The translations under genes and the position numbers were made by a program. A stretch of DNA of 64,000 nt from NCBI RefSeq assembly GCF_021325795.1, contig NZ_JAHPZX010000001.1, forward strand, positions 992,001 through 1,056,000. The letters are read 5' to 3'. Numbering within the stretch: the first letter of the stretch is position 1; the number at the start of each line of letters is the position of its first letter. The notes under the pieces are model-generated. The model was not told where the DNA came from. It saw nothing but the letters and a program-made list of their open reading frames with translations, and searched no databases. Below are positions 54,531 through 62,283 of the stretch, one piece after another. This DNA is from Bordetella sp. LUAb4. Its GTDB lineage: Bacteria > Pseudomonadota > Gammaproteobacteria > Burkholderiales > Burkholderiaceae_B.

Positions 54531-54593
54531 TGGCCGCTCATGGCCGCTCATGGCCGCCCTATGGCGTCCCTATGCCGTCTCTATGGCCGGCAC
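54531..54593. repeat. 10/11-bp imperfect tandem repeat
   Basis: Two identical TGGCCGCTCA units (54531-54550) are followed by three or four 11-base variants (TGGCCGCCCTA, TGGCGTCCCTA, TGCCGTCTCTA, TGGCCGGCAC). It lies in the 315-base interval between metX and the LuxR-type gene, which otherwise holds the metX promoter candidate and no gene. Confidence 0.8.
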
Positions 54594-54729
54594 GCCCTGC
54601 CCCCGCGGTCCAGGGTGATTCGTGCATCCGTTCGAATCGGCACCGTGAGCCGTCCCTGGATCAATACTGGCCGGGGCAGGGAAAACGGCGCAATATGGTC
54701 CGCCTCCGACTACACCTACGGTTAACGTC

Positions 54730-55191
54730 ATGATGAGACGCGCACTGTCATTGCGGGAGCACACCTGCCTGCATTGGGCAGCCCAAGGCAAGCCCAGCCG
54801 CGAAATCGCTCAGCTTCTCGGGGTCAGCGAACGAACCATCAACTTTCACCTGCAGAACGCCTGCCGCAAGCTGTCGGCCCGCAACCGGCGCGTAGCCGTC
54901 GTCACGGCGTTGTCGATGGGCTTGCTGGATCTGGACCGGAGCGACACGGCGGCGCTGGACACCACGGCCGAAGATGAAGCTGAACGAGAGGCCGCGGACA
55001 GGGTCTACGGCAGCGCTGATGACACGGCCAGCGACAGCACCGCGGGGCGATCCAACAGCGAAACCAATAGCGGAGGCAACGGCGGTGCCGGTGTGGCGCA
55101 CAATGGCGGCCCGGCCTTCACTGGCGGAATCGTAACGAGTGCACGAATGTTTGCGCCTCCGCCCGTGGCAGCTTATCCGCCGGGCCGGTAG
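54730..55191 (+). CDS. LuxR-type HTH protein with disordered tail
   Basis: A 153-residue protein. Residues 5-65 are a LuxR/GerE helix-turn-helix (LSLREHTCLHWAAQGKPSRE, then GVSERTINFHLQNACRKLSA), close to the C-terminal domain of quorum-sensing regulators but without a ligand domain. The remaining 85 residues are polar and Gly/Asn/Ser/Ala-rich. The start may be ATG 54730 or 54733; no strong ribosome site. Its last 74 bases overlap the convergent lipoprotein gene, so the tail could be partly accidental. Targets unknown. Confidence 0.7.
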   Translation: MMRRALSLREHTCLHWAAQGKPSREIAQLLGVSERTINFHLQNACRKLSARNRRVAVVTALSMGLLDLDRSDTAALDTTAEDEAEREAADRVYGSADDTASDSTAGRSNSETNSGGNGGAGVAHNGGPAFTGGIVTSARMFAPPPVAAYPPGR

Positions 55192-55639
55192 CCACCGCCT
55201 CGACCAGCAGATCCCCCCGCACCCAGATCCGGGCCAGCAGCAGGACAGGTTTGCCGCCCGCCTCGCCCTGCACGACGATATCCGTGCCGGCCGGCGGCAG
55301 GTCAGCCGGCGGCTCCGCCTTCAAGTTTTGATAGAGGGAGCGCAGCAGCGCCTTGGCCAGCACCTCCCTGCGCGCCTCGGGCACACCGGCCAGCGATGCA
55401 TGGCCAACCGCGAACACGGCCTGGTCGACCCGCGCCGCATCCAGCGTATACGCCAGGGGACTGCCCTCCAGGGTGATATCGCGGCTTTCCGTACGCACCC
55501 GCGCCGGAAACGCGGCTCGGGCGGCGCCATTCACCACGTCCAGCTCGCGCCAGTCGTAGGTCGGGCTACAGGCGGCCAGCAGCAATAGGCAAACCAGCGC
55601 TAGGGAAGCCAGCGGTAGGGAAACAGGCCTGGGGATCAT
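55118..55639 (-). CDS. Predicted lipoprotein of unknown function
   Basis: A 173-residue protein with a signal peptide ending in the lipobox LAAC (LASLALVCLLLLAACSPTYD). The mature part (YDWRELDVVNGAARAAFPAR) is a small mixed fold, rich in Ala, Arg and Val, that I do not recognise; the order WRELxxxNGAARAAFPA resembles short hypothetical lipoproteins of Burkholderiales. ATG at 55639 was chosen because it places the hydrophobic core correctly. Its 3' end overlaps the convergent LuxR-type gene by 74 bases. Confidence 0.72.
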   Translation of the reverse strand: MIPRPVSLPLASLALVCLLLLAACSPTYDWRELDVVNGAARAAFPARVRTESRDITLEGSPLAYTLDAARVDQAVFAVGHASLAGVPEARREVLAKALLRSLYQNLKAEPPADLPPAGTDIVVQGEAGGKPVLLLARIWVRGDLLVEAVATGPADKLPRAEAQTFVHSLRFRQ

Positions 55640-55773
55640 GGCAAATCGACCGGGAAAGCGCCGATAATACGCCAGCGGCAGGATTGCCCCCCGGCGACGC
55701 AGGTTACTCAACGCCCATCCTCGGGGAACCCGTAAAATCCCCTTCCTTATCGCCTATTCATATAAAGCGCGCC

Positions 55774-57357
55774 GTGACCGATACCACCTCCCTTCGCCTC
55801 GCCCGCCTGCAAGACCATCGCGAATTGCTGGGCCTCACTTTGCGAGGCATCGAAAAAGAGGGGCTGCGCGTGGATGAGCAGGGCCGCCTGGCGCGCACGC
55901 CCCATCCGGCGCCGCTGGGTTCCGCGCTGACCAATGAACGCATCACCACCGATTACTCGGAATCCCTGCTCGAACTGATCACCGGCACCCGCCAGGACGT
56001 GGGCAGCCTGATCGGCGAGCTGGAAGACACGCATCGCTACGTCTACGCGAACCTGGGTAAGGAGATCATCTGGAACCAGTCCATGCCGGCGGACCTGCCG
56101 GCGGAGGCCGACATTCCCATCGCCTGGTATGGCAAGTCGAATACGGGCACCCTGAAGCACGTCTATCGGCGCGGCCTGGCCGAACGCTACGGCAAGACCA
56201 TGCAATGCATCGCCGGCGTGCACTACAACTTCTCGCTGGACGACCGCCTGTGGCAGGTGCTGGACGTGCCCGGCAGCGACGACAAGGCGCGCCGCTCCGC
56301 CGGCTACATCGGGCTGATCCGTAACTTCTCGCGCTATTCCTGGCTGCTGATGTACCTGTTCGGGGCCGCGCCGGCGCTGTCGCGCGACTTCCTGCGCGGG
56401 CGGGATCATCCGCTGCAGGCGCTCGACGCGCAAACCCTGTATCTGCCCTACGCCACCAGCCTGCGCATGAGCGACCTCGGCTACCAGAACAAGGCGCAAT
56501 CGCAGCTCAAGCTTTGCTACAACGACCTGTCCACCTTCCTGGAGCGCCTGCACGCGGCGGTGACCCAGCCGTGGGAGCCGTATCGCCAGATCGGTACCCG
56601 GCGCGACGGCCAGTGGATCCAGCTCAATACCAATATCCTGCAGATCGAAAACGAGTATTACTCGAGCATCCGTCCCAAGCGCGCCACGCGCCGCGGCGAA
56701 CGCCCCATGACCGCGCTGGCTGAGCGCGGCGTGCAATATGTGGAAGTGCGCTGCCTGGACATCGATCCCTACGCGCCCGTGGGCATCTCCGCCACCACCA
56801 GCCGCTTCGTCGATGCCTTCCTGCTGTTCTGTGCCGCGAGCGAAAGCCCCTTCTTCCCCGCCAACGGCTTCTGTCAGCACAGCGCGGACAATTTCAGCGT
56901 GGTGGTGACAGAAGGCCGCCGCCCTGGCCTGCGGCTGAGCCGCGAGGGCACGCCGATCGCGCTGAGCGACTGGGGCCGCGAACTGCTGGACCGCATTGCC
57001 CCCTATGCCCAGGTATTGGACGACACCTACGGCGGCGATGCCTACCGCAGCGCATTGACGGCCCAGATCGAAAAAATTACCCGGCCCGACGCCACGCCTT
57101 CGGCGCGGCTGCTGGACGATATGCGTAGCGCCAACGCGTCCTTCCAGGAATTCACGCTGGCACAAAGCCAGGGCCATGCGCAGGCGCTGCGCGCGACGCC
57201 GCTGTCGGCCGCGAAGACGCGGGAATACGAGGAATGGGCGCGCGCCTCCCTGGCGGAACAAGCGGCCATCGAAGCAGCCGACGATGTAGATTTCGATACA
57301 TATTTGGCACGCTATCTGGAAGCCGCGCAGGCCCCGCTGGTTTTGCCACGCGTATGA
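55774..57357 (+). CDS. gshA: Glutamate-cysteine ligase
   Basis: First enzyme of glutathione synthesis, joining glutamate and cysteine with ATP. The 527 residues are of the E. coli GshA type: GLTLRGIEKEGLRVDEQG, TTDYSESLLELITGTRQD, YGKTMQCIAGVHYNFSL, IQLNTNILQIENEYYSSIRP and VEVRCLDIDPY. The start is GTG at 55774 (VTDTTSLRLARLQ), where homology begins; upstream codons lack conservation. A hairpin follows the gene. Confidence 0.95.
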   Translation: MTDTTSLRLARLQDHRELLGLTLRGIEKEGLRVDEQGRLARTPHPAPLGSALTNERITTDYSESLLELITGTRQDVGSLIGELEDTHRYVYANLGKEIIWNQSMPADLPAEADIPIAWYGKSNTGTLKHVYRRGLAERYGKTMQCIAGVHYNFSLDDRLWQVLDVPGSDDKARRSAGYIGLIRNFSRYSWLLMYLFGAAPALSRDFLRGRDHPLQALDAQTLYLPYATSLRMSDLGYQNKAQSQLKLCYNDLSTFLERLHAAVTQPWEPYRQIGTRRDGQWIQLNTNILQIENEYYSSIRPKRATRRGERPMTALAERGVQYVEVRCLDIDPYAPVGISATTSRFVDAFLLFCAASESPFFPANGFCQHSADNFSVVVTEGRRPGLRLSREGTPIALSDWGRELLDRIAPYAQVLDDTYGGDAYRSALTAQIEKITRPDATPSARLLDDMRSANASFQEFTLAQSQGHAQALRATPLSAAKTREYEEWARASLAEQAAIEAADDVDFDTYLARYLEAAQAPLVLPRV

Positions 57358-57359
57358 TC

Positions 57360-57400
57360 GATGCAGCGGCGCCGGCTTGATCGTGGCGCCGTCCTGCATC
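57360..57400 (+). terminator. Long hairpin after gshA
   Basis: GATGCAG-CGGCGCC (57360-57373) pairs with GGCGCCG-TC-CTGCATC (57385-57400), giving 14 base pairs with a two-base bulge. It lies just after the gshA stop and 22 bases before the lipocalin gene. No T run, so it may stabilise the 3' end rather than terminate. Confidence 0.5.
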
Positions 57401-57422
57401 CATCGACACGGGGGGTACCACT

Positions 57423-57977
57423 ATGCGAGATCCGCTGAAACTGGCGTTGGCATGCGGTGCCCTTGTGTTGCCTTTCAGCGTTGCCTTCACTGCCTGTAGG
57501 GCCGCGCAGTCGGACCCGCCGCCCGTCCAGACGGTCGCCCAGGTCGAAATCCCCCGCTATCTGGGCAAGTGGTACGAAATCGCCCGCTATCCCCGCTTCT
57601 TCCAGAAGCAATGCGTCAGCGACGTGTCGGCGCAATACGCGCCGCGCAAGGACGGCAGGGTCGAAGTGACCAACCGCTGCCGCAAGCGCGACGGCAGTAT
57701 CGACGAAGCCCGTGGGGTGGCCGAGGTGGTGGACGGCAGCAACAACACCAAGCTGGAAGTGACCTTCATGCCGCCGTTTTCCGGCGACTACTGGATCATC
57801 GGCCTGGACCAGGAATATCGCTGGTCCATCGTGGCATCGCCCAATCGCCGCTCCCTGTGGATCCTGTCCCGCACGCCTAGCCTGGACAAGAAGGATCTGG
57901 ATTCCGCGCTACGCATCATCCGGACCCAGGGATTCGCGCTGGACAAGCTGCAGTACACCTCGCAGGACAATCCCTGA
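57423..57977 (+). CDS. Blc-like outer-membrane lipocalin lipoprotein
   Basis: A 184-residue lipocalin. A signal peptide with lipobox FTAC (about residue 25) is followed by the lipocalin signature LGKWYEIARYPRFFQKQCVS, VTNRCRKRDGSIDEARGVAE, and the final strand/helix region with SRTPSLDKKDLDSALRI. Bacterial Blc proteins bind lysophospholipids and are thought to serve envelope maintenance; ligand here unknown. Its stop codon opens an 8-bp tandem repeat. Confidence 0.92.
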   Translation: MRDPLKLALACGALVLPFSVAFTACRAAQSDPPPVQTVAQVEIPRYLGKWYEIARYPRFFQKQCVSDVSAQYAPRKDGRVEVTNRCRKRDGSIDEARGVAEVVDGSNNTKLEVTFMPPFSGDYWIIGLDQEYRWSIVASPNRRSLWILSRTPSLDKKDLDSALRIIRTQGFALDKLQYTSQDNP

Positions 57978-58014
57978 ATCCTTGAATCCGTGATTCCCTG
58001 ATTCACTGATTCCC
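57975..58014. repeat. 8-bp imperfect tandem repeat, five copies
   Basis: Units TGAATCCT, TGAATCCG, TGATTCCC, TGATTCAC, TGATTCCC follow each other without gaps. The first TGA is the lipocalin stop codon; the array ends 16 bases before the convergent STAS gene. Confidence 0.85.
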
Positions 58015-58029
58015 TGCCACCCCGGCACG

Positions 58030-58371
58030 TCAAGCCGACGTCAGACGCGCGATCGCCTGTTCGCGCGTGTCCGTCACGGTCAGGATGACCAAAAAGCCGC
58101 TGACATCAAACACTTCGCGCACGTGTGATGGCATATCGCACAGAACCAGCGAGCCCTGCTGCTGCTTGAGCCGCTTGGCCAGCACCAGCACTACCCGCAG
58201 GCCGGCACTGGAAATGTAGTTCAGCCGGGACATGTCCAGCACCACCTGGCGTTCCCCCTTGTCGACCAGGGCAATCAGCTCCGCTTCGATGGCACCGGCA
58301 TTGGCGCTGTTGATCTGCCCCTCGGGAGAAACGAGAAGGATGGAGCCAATTCGGGCTGTGGTGAGACTCAT
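58030..58371 (-). CDS. STAS anti-sigma factor antagonist
   Basis: A 113-residue SpoIIAA/RsbV/BtrV-type protein. The phosphorylatable serine is in LDMSRLNYISSAGLRVVLVL (Ser54 or Ser55). In partner switching, the unphosphorylated form binds the kinase/anti-sigma and releases the sigma factor; phosphorylation by the kinase blocks this. The gene is divergent from the kinase gene at 58546, and a SpoIIE phosphatase lies nearby, so all three switch components are present. A weak HrpL-like motif lies 93 bases upstream. It may correspond to Bordetella btrV, but I cannot prove it. Confidence 0.9.
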   Translation of the reverse strand: MSLTTARIGSILLVSPEGQINSANAGAIEAELIALVDKGERQVVLDMSRLNYISSAGLRVVLVLAKRLKQQQGSLVLCDMPSHVREVFDVSGFLVILTVTDTREQAIARLTSA

Positions 58372-58463
58372 AAGGAAATGCTCCCGTGTATGCGTGCGGT
58401 GGAGCGTCGCGGCAGGCCTGGATCCAGGCCGTTCGCACGCATCGCCGCCGGTTCAAATCATTC

Positions 58464-58491
58464 TTTGTGACAGAAGTGCACTCCGGGTTCA
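58464..58491 (-). promoter_or_regulatory. Degenerate HrpL-like motif before the STAS gene
   Basis: On the minus strand TGAACC (58491-58486), 15 bases, then TCACAAA (58470-58464): nine of eleven positions match GGAACC-N15-CCACNNA. It lies in the 174-base divergent interval, 93 bases before the STAS start. Weak on its own. Confidence 0.3.
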
Positions 58492-58545
58492 TTCCGGGTT
58501 TAGTCCTTGTCCATTCCTTCTTCATACTCAGGTCGACCTACCGCC

Positions 58546-58971
58546 ATGCCCGCCCTTCATGACACGCTCCATGTCGTCCCCGACGACACCGCCGTCGCCC
58601 AGGCCCTGCACTGGCTGGAATCCCTCGCGCAGCGCGAGGACTGGCCCCCACGAGCCGGCTTCGGCCTGACCCTCAGCGTCGATGAGGCGCTGACCAATAT
58701 CGTCTCCTACGCCTTCGCCGATGGCCGCCGAAGTCCCCCCGCCCTCAGCCTGGCCTACCGGCGCCGCGGCGCCGACCTGATCGTGGACATCCGCGACAAC
58801 GGCCACCCCTATGACCCCACCCTGACGCAACTGCCCGAACTGGCCGGCGCCCTGGACGAATCGGAAGAAGGCGGCCACGGCCTGCGCCTGATGCGGCACT
58901 ACCTGAAGGACATCCGCTACCAGCGCATGCGGGGAGAAAATCGCCTGACGCTGGTCGTGGCAACAGAATAG
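58546..58971 (+). CDS. Anti-sigma-type serine kinase (RsbW/BtrW family)
   Basis: A 141-residue GHKL ATPase domain alone. N-box VDEALTNIVSYAF (Glu48, Asn51), G1 box DIRDNGHPYDP and G2 box GGHGLRLMRHYL are intact. Such proteins bind a sigma factor or phosphorylate a STAS antagonist. ATG at 58546 was chosen; an in-frame TTG at 58507 would add 13 residues. It is divergent from the STAS gene and 94 bases before the racemase-like gene. It is typical in length for BtrW/RsbW-type kinases. Confidence 0.88.
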   Translation: MPALHDTLHVVPDDTAVAQALHWLESLAQREDWPPRAGFGLTLSVDEALTNIVSYAFADGRRSPPALSLAYRRRGADLIVDIRDNGHPYDPTLTQLPELAGALDESEEGGHGLRLMRHYLKDIRYQRMRGENRLTLVVATE

Positions 58972-58994
58972 AGGCGCTGTTGAAACGCATTTGG

Positions 58995-59023
58995 GAACCG
59001 GAATCGGGATGGCATCCACATAG
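58995..59023 (+). promoter_or_regulatory. HrpL-type promoter motif (hrp box)
   Basis: GGAACC (58995-59000), 16 bases, then CCACATA (59017-59023): an exact match to GGAACC-N15/16-CCACNNA. It is intergenic, on the correct strand, 41 bases before the ATG of the racemase-like gene, a natural distance for a promoter. The downstream operon includes a SpoIIE phosphatase, the output-side regulator of a partner switch. Confidence 0.65.
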
Positions 59024-59064
59024 TTGTTTCCATTTCCAAACAATTCCGACACCAACGGCCTCTA

Positions 59065-60198
59065 ATGTCCCATTCCGCGATAGCCTCGACCGGCACTCGT
59101 GTCATGGCGCGGGTGGATCCCGCCGCCATCACACACAATCTGCAGCAAGTGCGGCGCCGCATCGGCAAAAGCGGCGCCGCTACCGACAGCCCGCGTATCT
59201 GGGCCACCCTCAAGGCCGACGCTTACGGCCACGGCATCCGCCACGTCGTCCCGGCGCTCGCCGACGCCGACGGCCTGGCGGTGGCGCAGCTGGCTGACGT
59301 CGCCCCCTGCCGGGACGCCGGCTGGCGGGGCCCCATCCTGATTCACGGCGGCTTGCAGGACATCATCGACGTCACGCAACTGGACCAGCCCGACCTGCAT
59401 CTGGTGATCACCCATGCGCAACAGCTCGACTGGCTGGAAGCCCGCCCCCTGCATTGCCCCCCACCCTGGATATGGCTGCGCTACATCGGCGACATGGGCT
59501 ACTTCGGCCTGGGTTACGACGCCTACCAGAAGGCGTACGCGCGCTGCGTGCCCTGGCTGGCGCGCGGCGACATCGCCGGCATCGGCCACCTGCAGCACTT
59601 TGCATCCGCCGACACGCCTACCGGTATCGCCGCGGCCGAGGCCCGCTTCCGCGCCTTGACGGCGCAGTTACCGGGTCCCCGCAGCACCAGCAACAGCGCC
59701 ACGATCCTGTGCCATCCCGAGCATATGTCCGCCACGGACTGGGTGCGCCCGGGCCGGCTGCTGTATGGCATCAGCCCCCTGCCCGATCGGGACGGCAGCA
59801 GCCTGGGGCTGCGGCCCGCCATGTCCTTGCATGCGCGCCTGACCGCCGTGCAAACCGTCGCGGCCGGCACCCCGCTCGGTTATCACGGCGCTTTTGTCGC
59901 CCCTGTCACCATGCGCGTCGGCGTGGTCAATTGCGGCTATTCACACGGCTACCCCAGCCACCCTCCCATCGGCGTGCCTGTCCTGGTCAACGGCCGGCTG
60001 GCGCGCGGCCTGGGCCAGGTGACCATGGACTTCCTGCTGGTGGACCTCGGTGATCACCCCGATGCCACGATCGGTACGCCGGTGGTGTTGTGGGGCACCC
60101 CCGAACTGCCCGCGGAACACGTGGCGGCGATCTGCGGAGGCATCGCTCCCGAGCTGCTCGCGGGCCTGACCGGCCGCGTGCCGATCTACGCATCGTGA
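59065..60198 (+). CDS. Divergent alanine-racemase-like PLP enzyme
   Basis: A 377-residue fold-type III PLP enzyme. The PLP lysine is Lys50 in TLKADAYGHG; WVRPGRLLYGISP, the catalytic-type Tyr292 in NCGYSHGYPS, and QVTMDFLLVDLG are also recognisable. The segment that in alanine racemases reads TGM.R(L)G is replaced by GDMGYFGLG (about 142-150), losing the conserved arginine that tunes the active-site tyrosine. A different amino acid substrate or weaker racemisation is therefore possible. It is the first gene after a perfect hrp box and overlaps the SpoIIE gene (GTGA), so it is linked to the switch genes and probably is not the housekeeping alr. Confidence 0.82.
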   Translation: MSHSAIASTGTRVMARVDPAAITHNLQQVRRRIGKSGAATDSPRIWATLKADAYGHGIRHVVPALADADGLAVAQLADVAPCRDAGWRGPILIHGGLQDIIDVTQLDQPDLHLVITHAQQLDWLEARPLHCPPPWIWLRYIGDMGYFGLGYDAYQKAYARCVPWLARGDIAGIGHLQHFASADTPTGIAAAEARFRALTAQLPGPRSTSNSATILCHPEHMSATDWVRPGRLLYGISPLPDRDGSSLGLRPAMSLHARLTAVQTVAAGTPLGYHGAFVAPVTMRVGVVNCGYSHGYPSHPPIGVPVLVNGRLARGLGQVTMDFLLVDLGDHPDATIGTPVVLWGTPELPAEHVAAICGGIAPELLAGLTGRVPIYAS

Positions 60199-62258
60199 TC
60201 ACGATGCTCCCTTCGCTCCTGCCCCTGCGATCACTACGCAGCAAGATCTTTCTTTTGATCGTTGCCTTGCTGCTGGTGATCGCGGCCTTCGTCATGGTGG
60301 TCAGCCGCAGCGACGTGACGCAGACCGTTTCCACCAGCGAAGCCCACGCCGTGGACAACGCCGTGGACCTGGTGCAGCGGGACATCGAAGCGCGGTGGGC
60401 CGCGCTGCTGAACGACAAGATCAGCGCCGTGCGCGGGGGCCGGCGCCAGTTGCAGCAGCTCGGCGGCACGGTGCAGTCCGTCCTGCTGGAATTCGCCGAA
60501 CTCGCCAACCGCGGCACGGTCACCGAAGACGATGCCAAGGCCATGGCGCGCGCCTGGATCAACGAACTGACTTTGGGCCATCCGCGCTACGCCGCCATCT
60601 ATGACGCCAATGGCCGCGTCATCGCGTCCGGCGACCGGCGCTGGATAGGCGAGGACCTGACCAGCCTCACCGACTTCAAGGGCCGCCCGCTGGCACAGGC
60701 CATGTATGACGAGAGCCGCGCCTTGGGCCGCGGCTTCGCCATGTACCGCAAGCCTGAATTGCCCTCGCATTCCTCCGCTTCTGGCGAAACGGAATCGACC
60801 CGCCCGACCGGACAAACCCGCTATGCCTACTTCGGCTACTTCGCGCCTTGGGATTGGGTAGTGGTGGTCAGCGACAGCGTGCAGGATGTCATCGACCAGG
60901 TGGAGATACGCCGCCACCAGATGAATACCGCCCTGCGTGAAACGCTGAGCGAATTGACGCTGGCCCGCTCGGGCTGCATGTTCATTCTTGCCGACGACGG
61001 CAGCATGGTGGCCCCGCCGCCCAGTGAAACGGGCCTGGAAGATGGCACGGACCGCCGCACGGGACTCACGCTGAAGCAGACTTTGCAAGGCATCACCGCT
61101 TTCGAGAGTCCTGAACGGTTGGACTATGACGATGGCGAAGGCCGCTGGATCATCGAGGCGGTGCGGTTCAAGCCGCTGGGGTGGACCTTGGCCGCGGTGG
61201 TGCCGCAAAGCGACTTCACCGCGCCGGCCATGGCCCTGCTGCACAGGCAGGCGTTGATCTTCGGGGGCACGCTGCTGCTGGCCCTGCTAATCGCCTGGAT
61301 GTTCGCCATCCGCATCGTGCGGCCGCTGGAGCAATTGACCGGCTACGCGCGCCAATTGCCGCAGCAAGACCTGACCGTCCTTGCCAACGTGCCTGACCAT
61401 ATTGCCGCGCTACCGCGCCAGCGGCGCGATGAGGTGGGCCGGCTGGCCGCCTCGTTTCTATTCATGAATCGGCGCCTGCGCGAAAACATCGGCCGCCTGA
61501 TGCAGGAGGCGTCCACCCGCGAGCGCTACGAAAGCGAATTGAACATCGCGCGGGTGATCCAGACCGGCCTGCTGCCGGCCCCGCCGGCAGCGGATAACTC
61601 CTTGAACGGCACCGACCTGTATGCGCTGATGCTGCCGGCCAAGGAAGTGGGCGGCGACTTCTACGATTACTTCATGCTGCCCGACGGCCGCATCTGCATC
61701 GCCATTGGCGACTGCTCCGACAAAGGCGTGCCGGCGGCATTGTTCATGGCCATCACACGTACGCTGATACGCGCCACCGCCGAAGACGAAGACGATCCCG
61801 CGCGCATGCTGCAACGGATCAACAACCGCCTGGCGGAGAACAATCCCAACATGATGTTCGTCACGCTGTTGCTGGGTGTGCTGGACTTGAAGAGCGGGAT
61901 GCTGAACTGGGCCAACGCCGGCCATCCGCCACCCGCCGTCATCGATGCGCATGGGCGCGCCCGCCTGCTGACCGACCGCAGCGGACCGGCTTGCGGGGTG
62001 ATCGAGAACACCATCTATCGCCCGCTGACCACGCAACTGGGCCGGGGCGAAGTATTGGTGGGCTACACCGATGGCGTGACCGAAGCCGCGGGTACCGATG
62101 GCGGACTGTATAGCGAGAAGCGGCTGCTGGCGCGCTTGACCAATCCCGTGACATCGTCAGCGGCCCTGGCCCTGGGCATCGTCCAGGATCTCAAACAGTA
62201 TGTAGCCGGTGCCGAGCAATCCGACGACATCACGTTGATCGTGATTCGTCGCCCATGA
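60195..62258 (+). CDS. Membrane SpoIIE/PP2C phosphatase with sensor domain
   Basis: About 687 residues. It has an N-terminal helix (KIFLLIVALLLVIAAFVMVV), a large periplasmic dCACHE-like sensor region (about 40-375), a second helix (ALIFGGTLLLALLIAWMFAI), a HAMP segment and a C-terminal SpoIIE phosphatase with the metal aspartates in VGGDFYDYFML, IGDCSDKGVPAALF and QSDDITLIVI. It would dephosphorylate the STAS protein in response to a periplasmic signal. GTG at 60195 overlaps the racemase stop; ATG at 60204 is an alternative. It resembles Bordetella BtrU in domain order. Confidence 0.9.
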   Translation: MITMLPSLLPLRSLRSKIFLLIVALLLVIAAFVMVVSRSDVTQTVSTSEAHAVDNAVDLVQRDIEARWAALLNDKISAVRGGRRQLQQLGGTVQSVLLEFAELANRGTVTEDDAKAMARAWINELTLGHPRYAAIYDANGRVIASGDRRWIGEDLTSLTDFKGRPLAQAMYDESRALGRGFAMYRKPELPSHSSASGETESTRPTGQTRYAYFGYFAPWDWVVVVSDSVQDVIDQVEIRRHQMNTALRETLSELTLARSGCMFILADDGSMVAPPPSETGLEDGTDRRTGLTLKQTLQGITAFESPERLDYDDGEGRWIIEAVRFKPLGWTLAAVVPQSDFTAPAMALLHRQALIFGGTLLLALLIAWMFAIRIVRPLEQLTGYARQLPQQDLTVLANVPDHIAALPRQRRDEVGRLAASFLFMNRRLRENIGRLMQEASTRERYESELNIARVIQTGLLPAPPAADNSLNGTDLYALMLPAKEVGGDFYDYFMLPDGRICIAIGDCSDKGVPAALFMAITRTLIRATAEDEDDPARMLQRINNRLAENNPNMMFVTLLLGVLDLKSGMLNWANAGHPPPAVIDAHGRARLLTDRSGPACGVIENTIYRPLTTQLGRGEVLVGYTDGVTEAAGTDGGLYSEKRLLARLTNPVTSSAALALGIVQDLKQYVAGAEQSDDITLIVIRRP

Positions 62259-62283
62259 CAAAAAACCCATCCCCCCCACCGCC

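Noticed and set aside
54600-54670. GTTCGAATC resembling a tRNA T-arm
   Set aside because: No D-arm, anticodon arm or acceptor pairing can be drawn around it.
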